Shown here piece by piece: positions 35,795 to 44,778 of a stretch of DNA of 64,000 nt. Each line of letters starts with the position of its first letter. Within the stretch, counting starts at the first letter, position 1. The stretch is from assembly GCA_963796565.1 (NCBI GenBank), contig CAWCMA010000001.1, positions 372,001 to 436,000 of the forward strand. The letters are read 5' to 3'. The notes under the pieces are model-generated. The model was not told the DNA's origin, did not search any database, and saw only the letters and a list, made by a program, of their open reading frames with translations. The DNA is from JAKAVN01 sp963796565 (GTDB lineage: Bacteria; Desulfobacterota; Binatia; Binatales; Binataceae). Both the position numbers and the translations under genes were made by a program.

Positions 35795-38700
35795 ATGATT
35801 GTAGGCCAATCAGGCACCGTAACCCTGTTGTTCAGCGACCTGGTGAATTCGACCGAGCTTTTGCAACAAGTCGGGGATGAGACCGGGCAGCGGCTGTTTC
35901 AAGCCCATCACAAGTTGATAACCGACGCAGTCGTTGGCAACGGCGGGGAGGAGCTCGAGTGGCTGGGTGATGGCGTGTTGGCTGCGTTTTCGTCGGCCGC
36001 CGACGCCGTGCGTTGCGCGATCAGCATCGAACAGACGGCTCGGCGACCGATAGCCGGCGCACGCTTCGAAATCAGAATCGGCCTTCATTTGGGCGAAGTG
36101 CTGCGTCGCGAGGGCGGCTACTTCGGCATGTCAGTCGTTACGGCGCGACGGCTGTGCGATCGCGCCTCAAGCGGCCAAATCCTGTGCAGCAAAATAATCC
36201 CGGATTTACTGGCAGCGCGGCAGACGTTCAACTTCCGCGAGCTCGGCGAGATGAGTTTGAAGGGCCTCGCCGCACCCATGCACGTTTGCGAGGTGCTGTA
36301 CGAACGCAACGAGCCGGCCGCATTGTTGAACCGGACGCCGTTCGTGGGGCGCGCAAAGCAACTACAACGACTCTCGGCCAGGCTTGAGGAAGTATGTAAC
36401 GCCCAGGGCTCGATCGTGATGCTTCGGGGTGAACCGGGAATCGGCAAGACCCGCACACTCGAGGAGTTTTCGGACCTGGCCAGGCAACGGGGAGCGATCG
36501 TTCTGACCGGAGCCTGCTACGACGGCGAATGGCAAGCACCGTATGGCCCGTTTGCGGAGGCGATCGTCGAATGTTCCCGGCGGCTTCAACCCGCGGAATT
36601 TGCGGCCGCTTTGGGCAAGCGAGCACAAATAGTCGCGCGCATCTCGCCGGCACTCAATGACATCCTGGGGGATGTTCCGCAACCGCCTTCCCTGGACAAA
36701 GAAGAGGAGCGGATGCGGTTGTTCGACGCGATATCGCAGTTGCTTATCGCGATTTCACGCCGGACGCCACTCGTACTCATCCTGGACGACTTGCATTGGG
36801 CGGACCGTGGGACGGTGGCGATGCTGAGTCACGTCGCTCATTTCGTCTCCGCCAATTCGATTCTATTGATTGGCGCCTACCGCGACGCCGAAGTAGACCG
36901 TAAGCATCCCCTCGCCGTCGCCCTGCTCGGTATCAGCCGGCAGCGAAATTTTGAACAGGTACCGCTCAGCGGCCTGGAAGAATCCGACCTCACCGATTTG
37001 CTCTGCATGATCGGAGACGAGGACGCCCCTGACGCGCTGGTCAAGGCCTTGGAGAAGGCGACAGAAGGCAATCCGCTGTTCATCCGCGAAGTGCTCCTCC
37101 ATCTCATGGAAGAGGGCAAGATACTGCAGCGCGGCCAAGGTTGGGCCTGCCGGGTTGGGGTGGAGGAACTCGGCATTCCGGAAAGCGTACGCCAAATAGT
37201 GGGCAGGCGACTGCTGAAACTTTCGGACAACGCCAATCGCTTACTTGCGGTCGCTTCCGCCTTCAACGGCGAATTCTCGTTTGACGTCGCCGCCACGGTT
37301 GCCGAGTTGGACGAAGACTCGGCGCTTGGCGCAATTGACGAAGCGTTGGACGCGCAGATTCTGCGGCCCGGCACCAATTCCGAGAGCTTCGATTTCAAGC
37401 ACGCGGTTATTCGGCACACGGTATACTCCGAACTGAACTCGGCCCGGCGCGTGCGGCTGCATCGCAAGATTGCGGAAGAGATGGAGCGGGTGTGGGGCGA
37501 GCGGGCGGCAAGTCACGCGGCCGAAGTGGCGTTTCATTTCTGGCGCGGCGCGGCGGCCTCTGGCGCGGAACGTGGCGCCAACTACGCGCTCGCCGCCGCT
37601 GACAACGCGGAAGCCGCCTACGCGCACGACGAGGTGGTCGCGTTCTTGCGCATCGCGCTGGAGTTGATTCCGGCCAACGATCCCAAGCGGCCGCGACTGC
37701 TCGCGCGTCTGGGCTTCGCCCTGATTTGGACCCTTGATGGCGAAGAGGCGGTCAAGGCCGCGACCGAGGCGGCGATGCTCATCGCCGCCGGCGAAAGCAG
37801 CGATGCCGCGGCTGAATATCTCGAAGCCGCGGCGCGCTCGACGCTGCGAAGCGGGCTCATGAGCTGCTCCTGGAAGTTGGCGCAGGAGGGTTTGCGGTAC
37901 ATCGGCGAGCGCCGCGACATTATCTGGGCCAGCCTCGACGAGATCGACACCTATCGGGCCGACGCCGAGAACCCGGACAATCCGGGTATTACCGTCGATT
38001 CGCCCAGGTTGCGCGAGCGCAGGAGGATTCTCAAGAATATCTCCTCGGTCGAGGCCAAGGCCCGCAGGATCGATGAATACCCATACGATTCAAGAGAAGA
38101 AATAATCCAAGATCCTCATTGCGACAATCTCGCGTTGGTCTTCCTCGCAGGCGACGCTCGACGAAGCCTGCCGCTCTGGCAGGAGCGGGCGGCCGAAGCG
38201 GAACGCAGCGGACGGATCGCGTTGACCATGGAGTCGTGGGCATTCGTCGCCCGTTGTCATCTCGCGCTCGGTGAGTTGGATGCGGCGCGCGCGGCGTATG
38301 ACCGTGCGGTCTCGTTTGCCGGACGTTTCAATCGCCCGTCATTTCAACTTTTGAATGTACTCGCCGTGAGGAACGACTTTTTGCTTATCCTCGACAGCGG
38401 CTGGGCCGAGATCATCGGCGTTCCCAGAGAAGCGGAGCTGCTCAGCAATCCTCCACCCGAATTCAAGTGGGCTTTAGCCGCTTCCTGCGCCGGCACCGCC
38501 CACCTCCTAGCGTTACAGAATCGAGTCGAACAGGCTATGCAAATGCTTGCCATGGTACCCGATGCTCTCCGGCGTGGAGCACCTTGGGGGCTGGTATACT
38601 CTTTGACTGCGTGTGACGCCGCTTCGACGCTCTGGCTGACTGAGCGCACGGACCATATCGAGATCATCGAGAGCAGCTTGCTCGAGAACGTGCTAGTCCC

Positions 38701-39043
38701 GGACTTCCGTTTCCCGATGCGTGACGCGCGCTTGTCGATGGCGCGTCTGTGCGCACTCCAGGGCCGGTACGACGAAGCGACTGAGTGGTTCGCCAAGGCC
38801 CGCAAGGTTCTCGCGGAGATGGGAGCACGACCGCTGCTGGCGCTCGCGGACTTCGATGAAGGTCTGGTTCATTTGCGGCGAGGTGCGGAAGGCGACAAGG
38901 CGAGCGCGCTGCCATTACTCGATGCGGCCAAGACGCAGTTCCAGGATATCGGCATGACCGGATGGACTAAACGTGCCGAACAGCGTCTCGCTGGTCTTGC
39001 GTCCGAAATCGAGAAAACGCCTGCTCGATTAAAAACCGCGTGA
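35795..39043 (+). CDS. Class III cyclase-like, AAA ATPase and repeat regulatory protein
   Basis: A 1082-residue protein. Residues 5-170 form a class III nucleotidyl cyclase fold: metal Asp15 (LFSDL) and Asp59 (LGDG) are present and Arg119 of the ARRL motif is kept, but the purine-selecting Lys is replaced by Glu55 and the transition-state Asn by Val115, so activity is uncertain. Val at the second site is common in this cyclase-ATPase subfamily. Residues 182-500 carry an AAA/STAND ATPase with Walker A GEPGIGKT (212-219) and Walker B ILDDLHWAD. The remaining 500 residues are TPR-like helical repeats. Such proteins are regulators or signal hubs. No DNA-binding domain is visible. Confidence 0.85.
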   Translation: MIVGQSGTVTLLFSDLVNSTELLQQVGDETGQRLFQAHHKLITDAVVGNGGEELEWLGDGVLAAFSSAADAVRCAISIEQTARRPIAGARFEIRIGLHLGEVLRREGGYFGMSVVTARRLCDRASSGQILCSKIIPDLLAARQTFNFRELGEMSLKGLAAPMHVCEVLYERNEPAALLNRTPFVGRAKQLQRLSARLEEVCNAQGSIVMLRGEPGIGKTRTLEEFSDLARQRGAIVLTGACYDGEWQAPYGPFAEAIVECSRRLQPAEFAAALGKRAQIVARISPALNDILGDVPQPPSLDKEEERMRLFDAISQLLIAISRRTPLVLILDDLHWADRGTVAMLSHVAHFVSANSILLIGAYRDAEVDRKHPLAVALLGISRQRNFEQVPLSGLEESDLTDLLCMIGDEDAPDALVKALEKATEGNPLFIREVLLHLMEEGKILQRGQGWACRVGVEELGIPESVRQIVGRRLLKLSDNANRLLAVASAFNGEFSFDVAATVAELDEDSALGAIDEALDAQILRPGTNSESFDFKHAVIRHTVYSELNSARRVRLHRKIAEEMERVWGERAASHAAEVAFHFWRGAAASGAERGANYALAAADNAEAAYAHDEVVAFLRIALELIPANDPKRPRLLARLGFALIWTLDGEEAVKAATEAAMLIAAGESSDAAAEYLEAAARSTLRSGLMSCSWKLAQEGLRYIGERRDIIWASLDEIDTYRADAENPDNPGITVDSPRLRERRRILKNISSVEAKARRIDEYPYDSREEIIQDPHCDNLALVFLAGDARRSLPLWQERAAEAERSGRIALTMESWAFVARCHLALGELDAARAAYDRAVSFAGRFNRPSFQLLNVLAVRNDFLLILDSGWAEIIGVPREAELLSNPPPEFKWALAASCAGTAHLLALQNRVEQAMQMLAMVPDALRRGAPWGLVYSLTACDAASTLWLTERTDHIEIIESSLLENVLVPDFRFPMRDARLSMARLCALQGRYDEATEWFAKARKVLAEMGARPLLALADFDEGLVHLRRGAEGDKASALPLLDAAKTQFQDIGMTGWTKRAEQRLAGLASEIEKTPARLKTA

Positions 39044-39053
39044 ACTCGCTCCT

Positions 39054-39077
39054 TCGCTGGGCGCAAACACCCAGCGA
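39054..39077 (+). terminator. 8-bp hairpin after the cyclase gene
   Basis: TCGCTGGG pairs with CCCAGCGA around the loop CGCAAACA shortly after the cyclase stop. No U-run follows. A weak terminator or a processing hairpin is plausible; it separates the cyclase from the thioester-reductase gene. Confidence 0.4.
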
Positions 39078-39168
39078 GCGGATGGCCGCAAGAGGGGAGC
39101 TAGAACGAAGTCTGGTGCTAGCGAAAATCAAATAGCAACTAGACTCCAAGTAGCAATTAGATTCGACT

Positions 39169-40380
39169 ATGAACAATCTACGCTCGGACGCCGTTTTGCC
39201 TGATCGCCTGCGACCTCAAGGAGGGGATTCAAAGGCTAGTCCCAAAGACATTCTAATTACCGGCGCCACGGGATTTCTTGGCAGCTATTTGCTTGCGGAA
39301 CTCATGGCAACGACCGGAGCGACGCTGCATTGCCTGGTGCGCGGCGAATCGCGCGAAGAGGCGAAGCAACGGCTCGTCAACGCGCTCTCAACCAAGGGTT
39401 TGTGGGCCGAGGAATGGGCGACGCGGCTGGTCGTTCATCGCGGCGATCTCGAGGCGGATGCTCTCGGACTCGATCGCGAAACCGCCGCCTACCTCGTGGC
39501 AACCGTTGACGCGATTTATCACTGTGGGGCGCGGGTCAGCTTCGCGGTCCCTTACTCGGACCTGAAGGCGGCCAACGTTGGCGGCACCATGGCCGTGATC
39601 GATCTGGCTTGTAGCGGACGACCAAAGCGCTTGCACTATATCTCGACGCTGGGGGTCTTCGATCAGGTAGCGTTCTTTAACCATCGCAAAATCGAAGAGG
39701 AAACAATTCCGGAACTGCTCGGAGAACCGCTGACGGGGTATGCGGCCAGCAAGTGGGTCGCTGAGCAGCTCGTAGTTTCAGCGCGCCGTCGCGGGCTCGT
39801 TGCGACCATCCATCGTCCGGGGACTATAGCCGGCGCCTCCGATTCGGGCGTTTGGAACCGAACCGACCTGGTACCGAGAGCGGTCAAGTCCTGCATTCAG
39901 ATCGGCGCGGCTCCCGATCTTGCCGTCAGTCTTAGCCTTACTCCGGTCGATTTCGTCGCCAGGGCTATCGTGGCGGTTGCGCGCTCTGGCCCCCCTTATC
40001 AAACGGCCTACCATCCCATCGCGGATCAGCCGGTGACGTTCGCCGATATGTTCAAATGGCTGCGGCTCGAAGGCTATCGGCTGGATAGTTTACCATATGA
40101 CGCATGGCAGTCGCGCTTGCGCGAGGCACTTCAACGTGGACAGCGCAACGCACTTGCCGCACTGTCTCGACTTCTCCTGACGCCGCTATCTGAGGCTCGC
40201 GACCTCACCCTGCCCGAACTATTTATGGGAGGCCGAAGGCCGTCGTATACCAACGATGCAGTGGCGAGCGTGGTTGGCCGCGAAAGCATATCGGCGGCGG
40301 CCATCAATCAACGAGTCTTTCTGGGTTATGCGAAGCGTTGGCTCGCGGAAGGCTGGCTTCCCGCTCCGGGATCATACTGA
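39169..40380 (+). CDS. Thioester-reductase-like SDR protein
   Basis: A stand-alone, 403-residue NAD(P)-binding protein of the thioester reductase/extended SDR type. GATGFLGSYLLAEL (about residues 32-45) is the nucleotide motif, followed by the R-domain loop LHCLVRGES, the wall motif VDAIYHCGARVSFAVPY, the catalytic Tyr-Lys of GYAASKW and the C-terminal helices. In polyketide/peptide assembly lines this domain reduces an acyl or peptidyl thioester to aldehyde or alcohol. No carrier protein is adjacent, so its substrate may be an acyl-CoA or a carrier elsewhere. No ribosome binding site is obvious. It could tailor a lipid or the peptide in the cluster. Confidence 0.82.
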   Translation: MNNLRSDAVLPDRLRPQGGDSKASPKDILITGATGFLGSYLLAELMATTGATLHCLVRGESREEAKQRLVNALSTKGLWAEEWATRLVVHRGDLEADALGLDRETAAYLVATVDAIYHCGARVSFAVPYSDLKAANVGGTMAVIDLACSGRPKRLHYISTLGVFDQVAFFNHRKIEEETIPELLGEPLTGYAASKWVAEQLVVSARRRGLVATIHRPGTIAGASDSGVWNRTDLVPRAVKSCIQIGAAPDLAVSLSLTPVDFVARAIVAVARSGPPYQTAYHPIADQPVTFADMFKWLRLEGYRLDSLPYDAWQSRLREALQRGQRNALAALSRLLLTPLSEARDLTLPELFMGGRRPSYTNDAVASVVGRESISAAAINQRVFLGYAKRWLAEGWLPAPGSY

Positions 40381-40400
40381 ACCTTGTCGCCTCCGGCCGA

Positions 40401-40424
40401 GCGTTCGCACCGAACGCGAGTTTT
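40401..40424 (+). terminator. Intrinsic terminator after the thioester reductase
   Basis: GCGTTCG pairs with CGAACGC around a three-base loop (CAC), followed by GAG and TTTTAATT. This is the most convincing rho-independent terminator in the window and marks the end of the transcript carrying the thioester reductase. Confidence 0.7.
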
Positions 40425-40551
40425 AATTCTCTCTATGCAGAGATTGTTGTGTCTCTTGTGTACTCCTTGTACTAACCGGAACCAGCATCAGAGGAAGTGA
40501 TGTTCTCGTTGCGACGGACGCGCCACTTTGCGATAGGCTTGGAGAGGCGAC

Positions 40552-41547
40552 GTGGAGACGATATCTAATGACTACACCATCCGGCGACTGACTCTGGCTG
40601 ACGCGAGAGGCGTGCCCGATCTGACCTTGCGGGTCAACGGGTCAGGCTATTTTCACGATGAAGCTTACGATCCCGAACGCCTGTTCCAGAAGAATCAATG
40701 CGGGGAACTGATTTCCGTGGTGGCCGTCGACAGCAACGGGCGGGTAGTCGGACATTGCGCGCTGGAGAGGCCGGAGCACGAGCGCTTTGGGGAAGTAGGG
40801 GAGGCGATGGTCCTCCCTGAACATCAGGAGCACCGCTTACTCGGTAGAATGGGCGCGGCGCTCTTCGCCGAAGCTACTAAAGAGGGAGTGGAAGGGTTTA
40901 TCGCACAAACCGTTACCCATCATGTTCGCAGCCAAAGAAGCGCGGCGGCGTTTGGCGCGGTTCCCACCGGTATCAAGCTGGGCTGGTGGGTCCAATCGGG
41001 TTTTGGATTGAGTGACTTTCCGCAACGTGTGACGCCTATCGTATATCTCAGATGTTTCAACCAAATATCTCGGCGAAGGGTTTTTCTCCCCGAGCATCAC
41101 CGCGAAATTGCTGCGCGAATCTTTGGCCAGCTTGGGCGCGAAGTCGAATTTGGCGAGGAGCGCGGCTTCGATTCCCCCGGCGAAATACTATTCACGTTTG
41201 ATGAAACCCACCGGATAGGAATGATCACCGTCGTCCGCTCGGGCTCCGAAAGTGGCAGACAGGTCCTCGTCGCCTATCACTCGCTCATTCAAAGATCGCG
41301 CGCCGAAGCGGTCTTTGTCGATATTTTCATAGACCAGAGCGCCGCCGCCAAAGTATGTGCGGAATTGGAGCGGTCAGGATTTTTCTTCAGCGGGATTCAA
41401 CCACACGTCAAATTCGATCGCGACCTGTTGCGCCTGCAGATTCAACACACGCCGATTGATTTGGGGCTCATTCAAACCGTAAACGATCTCGGCCGCGAAC
41501 TTCTCGCTTACGTAGGGCGAGAACGCGAGCGGATTTCGAAGTGTTAA
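40552..41547 (+). CDS. GNAT acetyltransferase-like protein
   Basis: A 331-residue protein. The N-terminal 190 residues follow the GNAT fold: RRLTLADARGVPDLTLR start, SVVAVDSNGRVVGHCAL strand, and EAMVLPEHQEHRLLGRMGAAL, the acetyl-CoA pyrophosphate loop region (HRLLGRMG). The C-terminal 140 residues look like a second, degenerate GNAT-like domain. GTG start with GGAGAGG close upstream. It follows the thioester reductase after a terminator, so it may be an independent unit. Acyl transfer to an amine or protein is likely; the substrate is unknown. Confidence 0.75.
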   Translation: METISNDYTIRRLTLADARGVPDLTLRVNGSGYFHDEAYDPERLFQKNQCGELISVVAVDSNGRVVGHCALERPEHERFGEVGEAMVLPEHQEHRLLGRMGAALFAEATKEGVEGFIAQTVTHHVRSQRSAAAFGAVPTGIKLGWWVQSGFGLSDFPQRVTPIVYLRCFNQISRRRVFLPEHHREIAARIFGQLGREVEFGEERGFDSPGEILFTFDETHRIGMITVVRSGSESGRQVLVAYHSLIQRSRAEAVFVDIFIDQSAAAKVCAELERSGFFFSGIQPHVKFDRDLLRLQIQHTPIDLGLIQTVNDLGRELLAYVGRERERISKC

Positions 41548-41721
41548 GCCGAATCAGCGACTGTTGGACCCTCGTGTTTGTTCGCCGGCCCACTCGACAA
41601 GGTTCCATGCAGTTCTGCCACGATGGTGTCCATCCACTGTTATCAATCAGCGGGAATTCGGCTCCTTCGTGGAACATGGTAACCTCACGACCCGATGAAA
41701 GGCGGGAAGAAAGTCTGAAAA

Positions 41722-42096
41722 ATGAAAACCCGACGTATCGCAATTCCAGTCCTGTTGACGATCCTGTTTGCGACGGCACACCTTGCCTTCCCGGAGCCAG
41801 GTATGGCGCAGTCGCATCAAATGAAAGACGACCTCGAGCAGCTTGCGGTCGATATCCACGTCGGGATGGATCGCTCGACGCTCACGGAACAGCAGAAGGC
41901 GCAATTGCGCGACGATTTTAAGGAACTGAAGGAGGCCCACCAGCATCATCGGATGTTCGCGGCTCTGCGTGCGGCCAGAAGCATCCGCACTGAATTGGAC
42001 AGCGGAGCGTTCAAGCCCGAGGACGAAAAGAGAATCAAGCAAGACATGCAGGCAATCAGAGAGGCGCGCGAATATCAGTCTGGGGGCGGAATGTGA
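41722..42096 (+). CDS. Small exported helical protein, unknown family
   Basis: A 124-residue protein with a signal peptide (RRIAIPVLLTILFATAHLAF, cleavage near GMAQS) and a highly charged, probably all-helical mature part. The mature part has histidine pairs (EAHQHHRMF) and a glycine-rich end. Its pattern of helices with Lys/Glu and His recalls CpxP/Spy-like periplasmic proteins but no LTxxQ pair fits convincingly. It overlaps nothing and lies 71 bases before a small lipoprotein gene; they may be co-expressed. Confidence 0.6.
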   Translation: MKTRRIAIPVLLTILFATAHLAFPEPGMAQSHQMKDDLEQLAVDIHVGMDRSTLTEQQKAQLRDDFKELKEAHQHHRMFAALRAARSIRTELDSGAFKPEDEKRIKQDMQAIREAREYQSGGGM

Positions 42097-42167
42097 ACGG
42101 ACACCTTCCCAAGGACAGAGGAAAGCATGTGAGTGATGTCGGCCGTGGAGGCGCGTCGAAGGAATCT

Positions 42168-42506
42168 ATGACGAAACGATGCCTGCTTTTCGCAACCCTG
42201 GTGCTCTGCGCCACCGGATGCGTTAGCCAAACCCAGCTCCTGGACAATAAACAAGCCATGGCCGTTCAGACGGCGGTCAGCCGCGCGCAATTCGAGATGA
42301 ACTGTCAGTCCGCAACTGGAGAAATCATCTCGCGCGAGGTCGTCCAACCTGCCCTGCAGGGGCCCTGGGTAAATGGTATCCAGCGCGCTGAGTACACGGT
42401 CGGAGTGACGGGTTGCGGAAAACGCCACATCTTTATAGTCATTTGCCCGGAAACAGGAGAGGGTTGCTTCGCAGCCGGTCCGGGCCGGTTCATCGGAAAC
42501 CAATAA
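42168..42506 (+). CDS. Small lipoprotein, unknown family
   Basis: A 112-residue protein starting MTKRCLLFATLVLCATGC, with lipobox LCATGC, so the Cys18 amino terminus is likely lipidated. The mature part contains several further cysteines (CQSATG, GCGKR, VICPETGEGC) that could form disulfides. I chose ATG 42168, where AAGGAATCT precedes it; the frame opens earlier at 42093 but that start would overlap the preceding gene and lacks the signal sequence at its N-terminus. Function unknown. Confidence 0.65.
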   Translation: MTKRCLLFATLVLCATGCVSQTQLLDNKQAMAVQTAVSRAQFEMNCQSATGEIISREVVQPALQGPWVNGIQRAEYTVGVTGCGKRHIFIVICPETGEGCFAAGPGRFIGNQ

Positions 42507-42590
42507 GACGTCGCGCTCGTCCCTAAAGAAACCGACGACCCTGGTGTCACGGCTCTGTTGGAAAAGTGCTTGCCTGTATTTTGAGAGATT

Positions 42591-42746
42591 GTGACGAGCT
42601 TATGCCAAATCGATTTCCGCATTGAACCCACCGGCTCGCAGGCTGGTCTTGGGCTGATGGCGGCGCTCGATCAGGAGATAATCCGAAATTACCCCGGTCT
42701 GCCGGTTAACGGAATCGACGTAGCTGCATCTGATAGTTCTCTGTGA
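42591..42746 (+). pseudogene. Possible GNAT N-terminal remnant
   Basis: A 51-residue frame starting GTG at 42591 reads DFRIEPTGSQAGLGLMAALDQE and then IRNYPGLPVNGIDV before TGA at 42744-42746. This resembles the first third of GNAT acetyltransferases (an IRIEP start, then a helix ending ...ALDAEI). The rest is missing, and the frame abuts the DUF190 remnant directly, as if a deletion joined two genes. Low-confidence call from resemblance only. Confidence 0.35.
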
Positions 42747-42969
42747 GACATATTCCGCGGGGTTGCGCGCTTCGGCGCCGCGAACGTAATTTACTCGTGG
42801 GCGGTGCTGGTCGTTCCCATGGATTTGTCTCGCACGGTCAGCGTGGTGGATCGCCCGGAAAGGATCGAAGCGGCGCTAGCTTGGTTGAGAGAGTTGGCTT
42901 CCCATTCGCATCACAATCCGAGAGGTGGAGATCGTGCAGTCGAAGATCTCAACCATCCCCGGAGGGTAA
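42747..42969 (+). pseudogene. Degenerate DUF190 protein remnant
   Basis: The frame reads RGVARFGAANVIYS, then VVDRPERIEAALAWLREL, and after a one-base frameshift near 42900 continues ITIREVEIVQSKISTIPGG and stops at TAA 42967. These are the diagnostic C-terminal motifs of DUF190 (GxGxGA, VVDRPERI, ITxxEVEI), present also at the start of the intact gene immediately downstream. The N-terminal third is missing. It is a decayed paralogue whose end supplies the GGAGGG ribosome binding site for the intact gene. Confidence 0.7.
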
Positions 42970-42975
42970 TAATAC

Positions 42976-44256
42976 ATGTTCACCGGAAGGGCTAAGCAGC
43001 TCACGATCTTCATGGGTGAGACAGATTCTTACCAGCACCAGGCGCTGTACATGGCGATCGTTCAGATGCTTCGACGTGAGGGATGCAGCGGCGTCACCGT
43101 CATTCGCGGGGTCGCAGGCTTTGGCGCCTCATCACTGATTCATACGGCCGGGATCCTTCGACTGTCGATGGATCTCCCCATCGTGCTTACGGTCGTGGAC
43201 CGCCCCGTGCGGATCGATCGCATTCTCGGCCCGCTGCAGGAAATGGCCCCCGGCGCTCTGATTACGGTTCAAGAGGTGGAAGTCGCTCAGTCGGGCGCTC
43301 CCTTCAAGGAAGGTTTGCCCGACGCAAAGGTTTCGGAGGTCATGCGTCGCGAAGTCGCCACGGTCCATCCCGATAGTCCCGTCACGCAAGTTGTCGAGCT
43401 GCTGCTGGACAAAGACTTCACGGCGGTGCCTGTAGTCGACGACCAGGGCAAGGTGGTGGGGATGGTCAGCGACAGCGATCTGCTGACGCGCGGCGGGATG
43501 AACGTCACCATCAGTCTGAAGAAAGCAACCGACTTGGATTTCGTGCGTGAGCTTCACGAATCTCTTGGGGGCGCGAACCACAAAGTTTCGGAAGTGATGA
43601 CGCGTGATGTGGTGACGATTGCTCCCGACGCCATTTTGGGACGAGCCGCCAGACTCATGGTCGAAAAGCATCTCAAGCGGCTTCCGGTCGTGGACAGCGA
43701 GGGAAAGCTGGTGGGCATCCTCGGCCGCCTGGACATTTTGAACACGATTGCGGCGGTCCATCTGCCGCAATGGCATCCGGAAGCTCATACCGTCGGCGGA
43801 CAGGCTACAGTGGCGGAAGTGATGACCCGTGATGTTCCGGCAGTCCATGAATCCGCGAGCATAGCTGAGATTTTCGATCTGCTCGTTTCGTCGTCGCACA
43901 AGCGCGTAGTGGTCGTCGACGACAAACGACACGTAGTCGGTATTATTGCCGACTCCGACCTGATTTCGAAGGTGAGCCGCGAGAGCTGGCCGGGCGTGCT
44001 GGAGGTCCTCATCTCCAAGGTCCCGCTCGGCAGAATCAGCGAAGAGGCGCGCAAGCATGTCCAGAAACTGCGAGCCCGGTCCGCGAAGGAGCTGATGACG
44101 CGCGACGTGATAACCGTGCGTCAGAAGATGCCGGTCGCGAGTGCGCTGACGCTTTCCGCGGAAAAGCGGGTCAAGCGACTGCCGGTGGTCGATGCCGAGG
44201 GCGAGTTGGTTGGGATCGTGGGGCGGACCGAGATGATGCGGGCGCTGTTGGGTTGA
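42976..44256 (+). CDS. DUF190 domain fused to four CBS domains
   Basis: A 426-residue cytosolic protein. Residues 1-110 are a DUF190 domain (GVAGFGASSLIHTA, VVDRPVRIDRIL, ITVQEVEV). Four CBS motifs follow, each with a (V)xEVMTRDVxTV start and a DSEGKLVGI-type turn (about 120-180, 205-260, 280-330 and 375-426). CBS pairs bind adenine nucleotides, and DUF190 is a small regulatory domain often next to CrcB. GGAGGG lies nine bases upstream. CrcB starts 25 bases after its stop, so the two form an operon, and the protein is likely to sense energy state or fluoride status for that channel; that role is inference. Confidence 0.85.
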   Translation: MFTGRAKQLTIFMGETDSYQHQALYMAIVQMLRREGCSGVTVIRGVAGFGASSLIHTAGILRLSMDLPIVLTVVDRPVRIDRILGPLQEMAPGALITVQEVEVAQSGAPFKEGLPDAKVSEVMRREVATVHPDSPVTQVVELLLDKDFTAVPVVDDQGKVVGMVSDSDLLTRGGMNVTISLKKATDLDFVRELHESLGGANHKVSEVMTRDVVTIAPDAILGRAARLMVEKHLKRLPVVDSEGKLVGILGRLDILNTIAAVHLPQWHPEAHTVGGQATVAEVMTRDVPAVHESASIAEIFDLLVSSSHKRVVVVDDKRHVVGIIADSDLISKVSRESWPGVLEVLISKVPLGRISEEARKHVQKLRARSAKELMTRDVITVRQKMPVASALTLSAEKRVKRLPVVDAEGELVGIVGRTEMMRALLG

Positions 44257-44281
44257 CGAACAGCAGGGAAGGATTCGAAGG

Positions 44282-44656
44282 GTGCTGGGACTATTGTTCG
44301 TCGCGCTAGGCGGGGCCATCGGATCGGCGACTCGTTATCTGATGAGTGGATGGTTTGCGGCCCAGTTCGGCCCGGCGTTTCCGTACGGAACGTTTGTGAT
44401 CAACGTGTCCGGGAGCTTCATTATCGGACTGTTCCTCGCATTCGCGCAGGAGCGTGTTTCGTTGAGTCCTTATTGGCGACTCTTTTTTGCGGTTGGCGTG
44501 CTCGGCGGCTACACGACGTTTTCGACCTTCGAGTATGAATCGATTCGACTGCTTCAGGATGGTGAGATGCTGCTGGGGGTTGGCTACCTGGTCGGGAGTG
44601 TCGTGATCGGCGCCATCGGCGCCGTCGCGGGAATCGCCGTTGGCAGTTGGATTTGA
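44282..44656 (+). CDS. crcB: Fluoride exporter CrcB/Fluc
   Basis: A 124-residue, four-helix membrane protein of the Fluc family, which forms dual-topology dimeric fluoride channels and protects against fluoride toxicity. Family signatures are GGAIGSATRYL in helix 1, the GTFVINVSGSFIIG segment of helix 2, and GGYTTFSTF with the phenylalanine/threonine box of the pore in helix 3. The GTG start at 44282 follows AAGG. It is the second gene of a DUF190-CBS/crcB pair. I found no fluoride riboswitch consensus upstream of the pair. Confidence 0.93.
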   Translation: MLGLLFVALGGAIGSATRYLMSGWFAAQFGPAFPYGTFVINVSGSFIIGLFLAFAQERVSLSPYWRLFFAVGVLGGYTTFSTFEYESIRLLQDGEMLLGVGYLVGSVVIGAIGAVAGIAVGSWI

Positions 44657-44778
44657 GTTCGGTGCGAGACTCAATCTGAGGCTGCCGCAAATTTCAGTAC
44701 AGATGAAATTTTCAACACGGGCAGTTGAAGAACCAACTCCCCTGATCGCGAGACGAATCAAGGGAGCCCGATCTTCGT

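Noticed and set aside
42507..42975. Fluoride riboswitch upstream of the DUF190-CBS/crcB pair
   Set aside because: I looked for the crcB-motif consensus and could not align any; the region is filled by gene remnants.
43132..44319. A 395-residue minus-strand ORF opposite the DUF190-CBS gene
   Set aside because: Composition typical of an antisense shadow in GC-rich DNA; the plus-strand protein has four clear CBS motifs.
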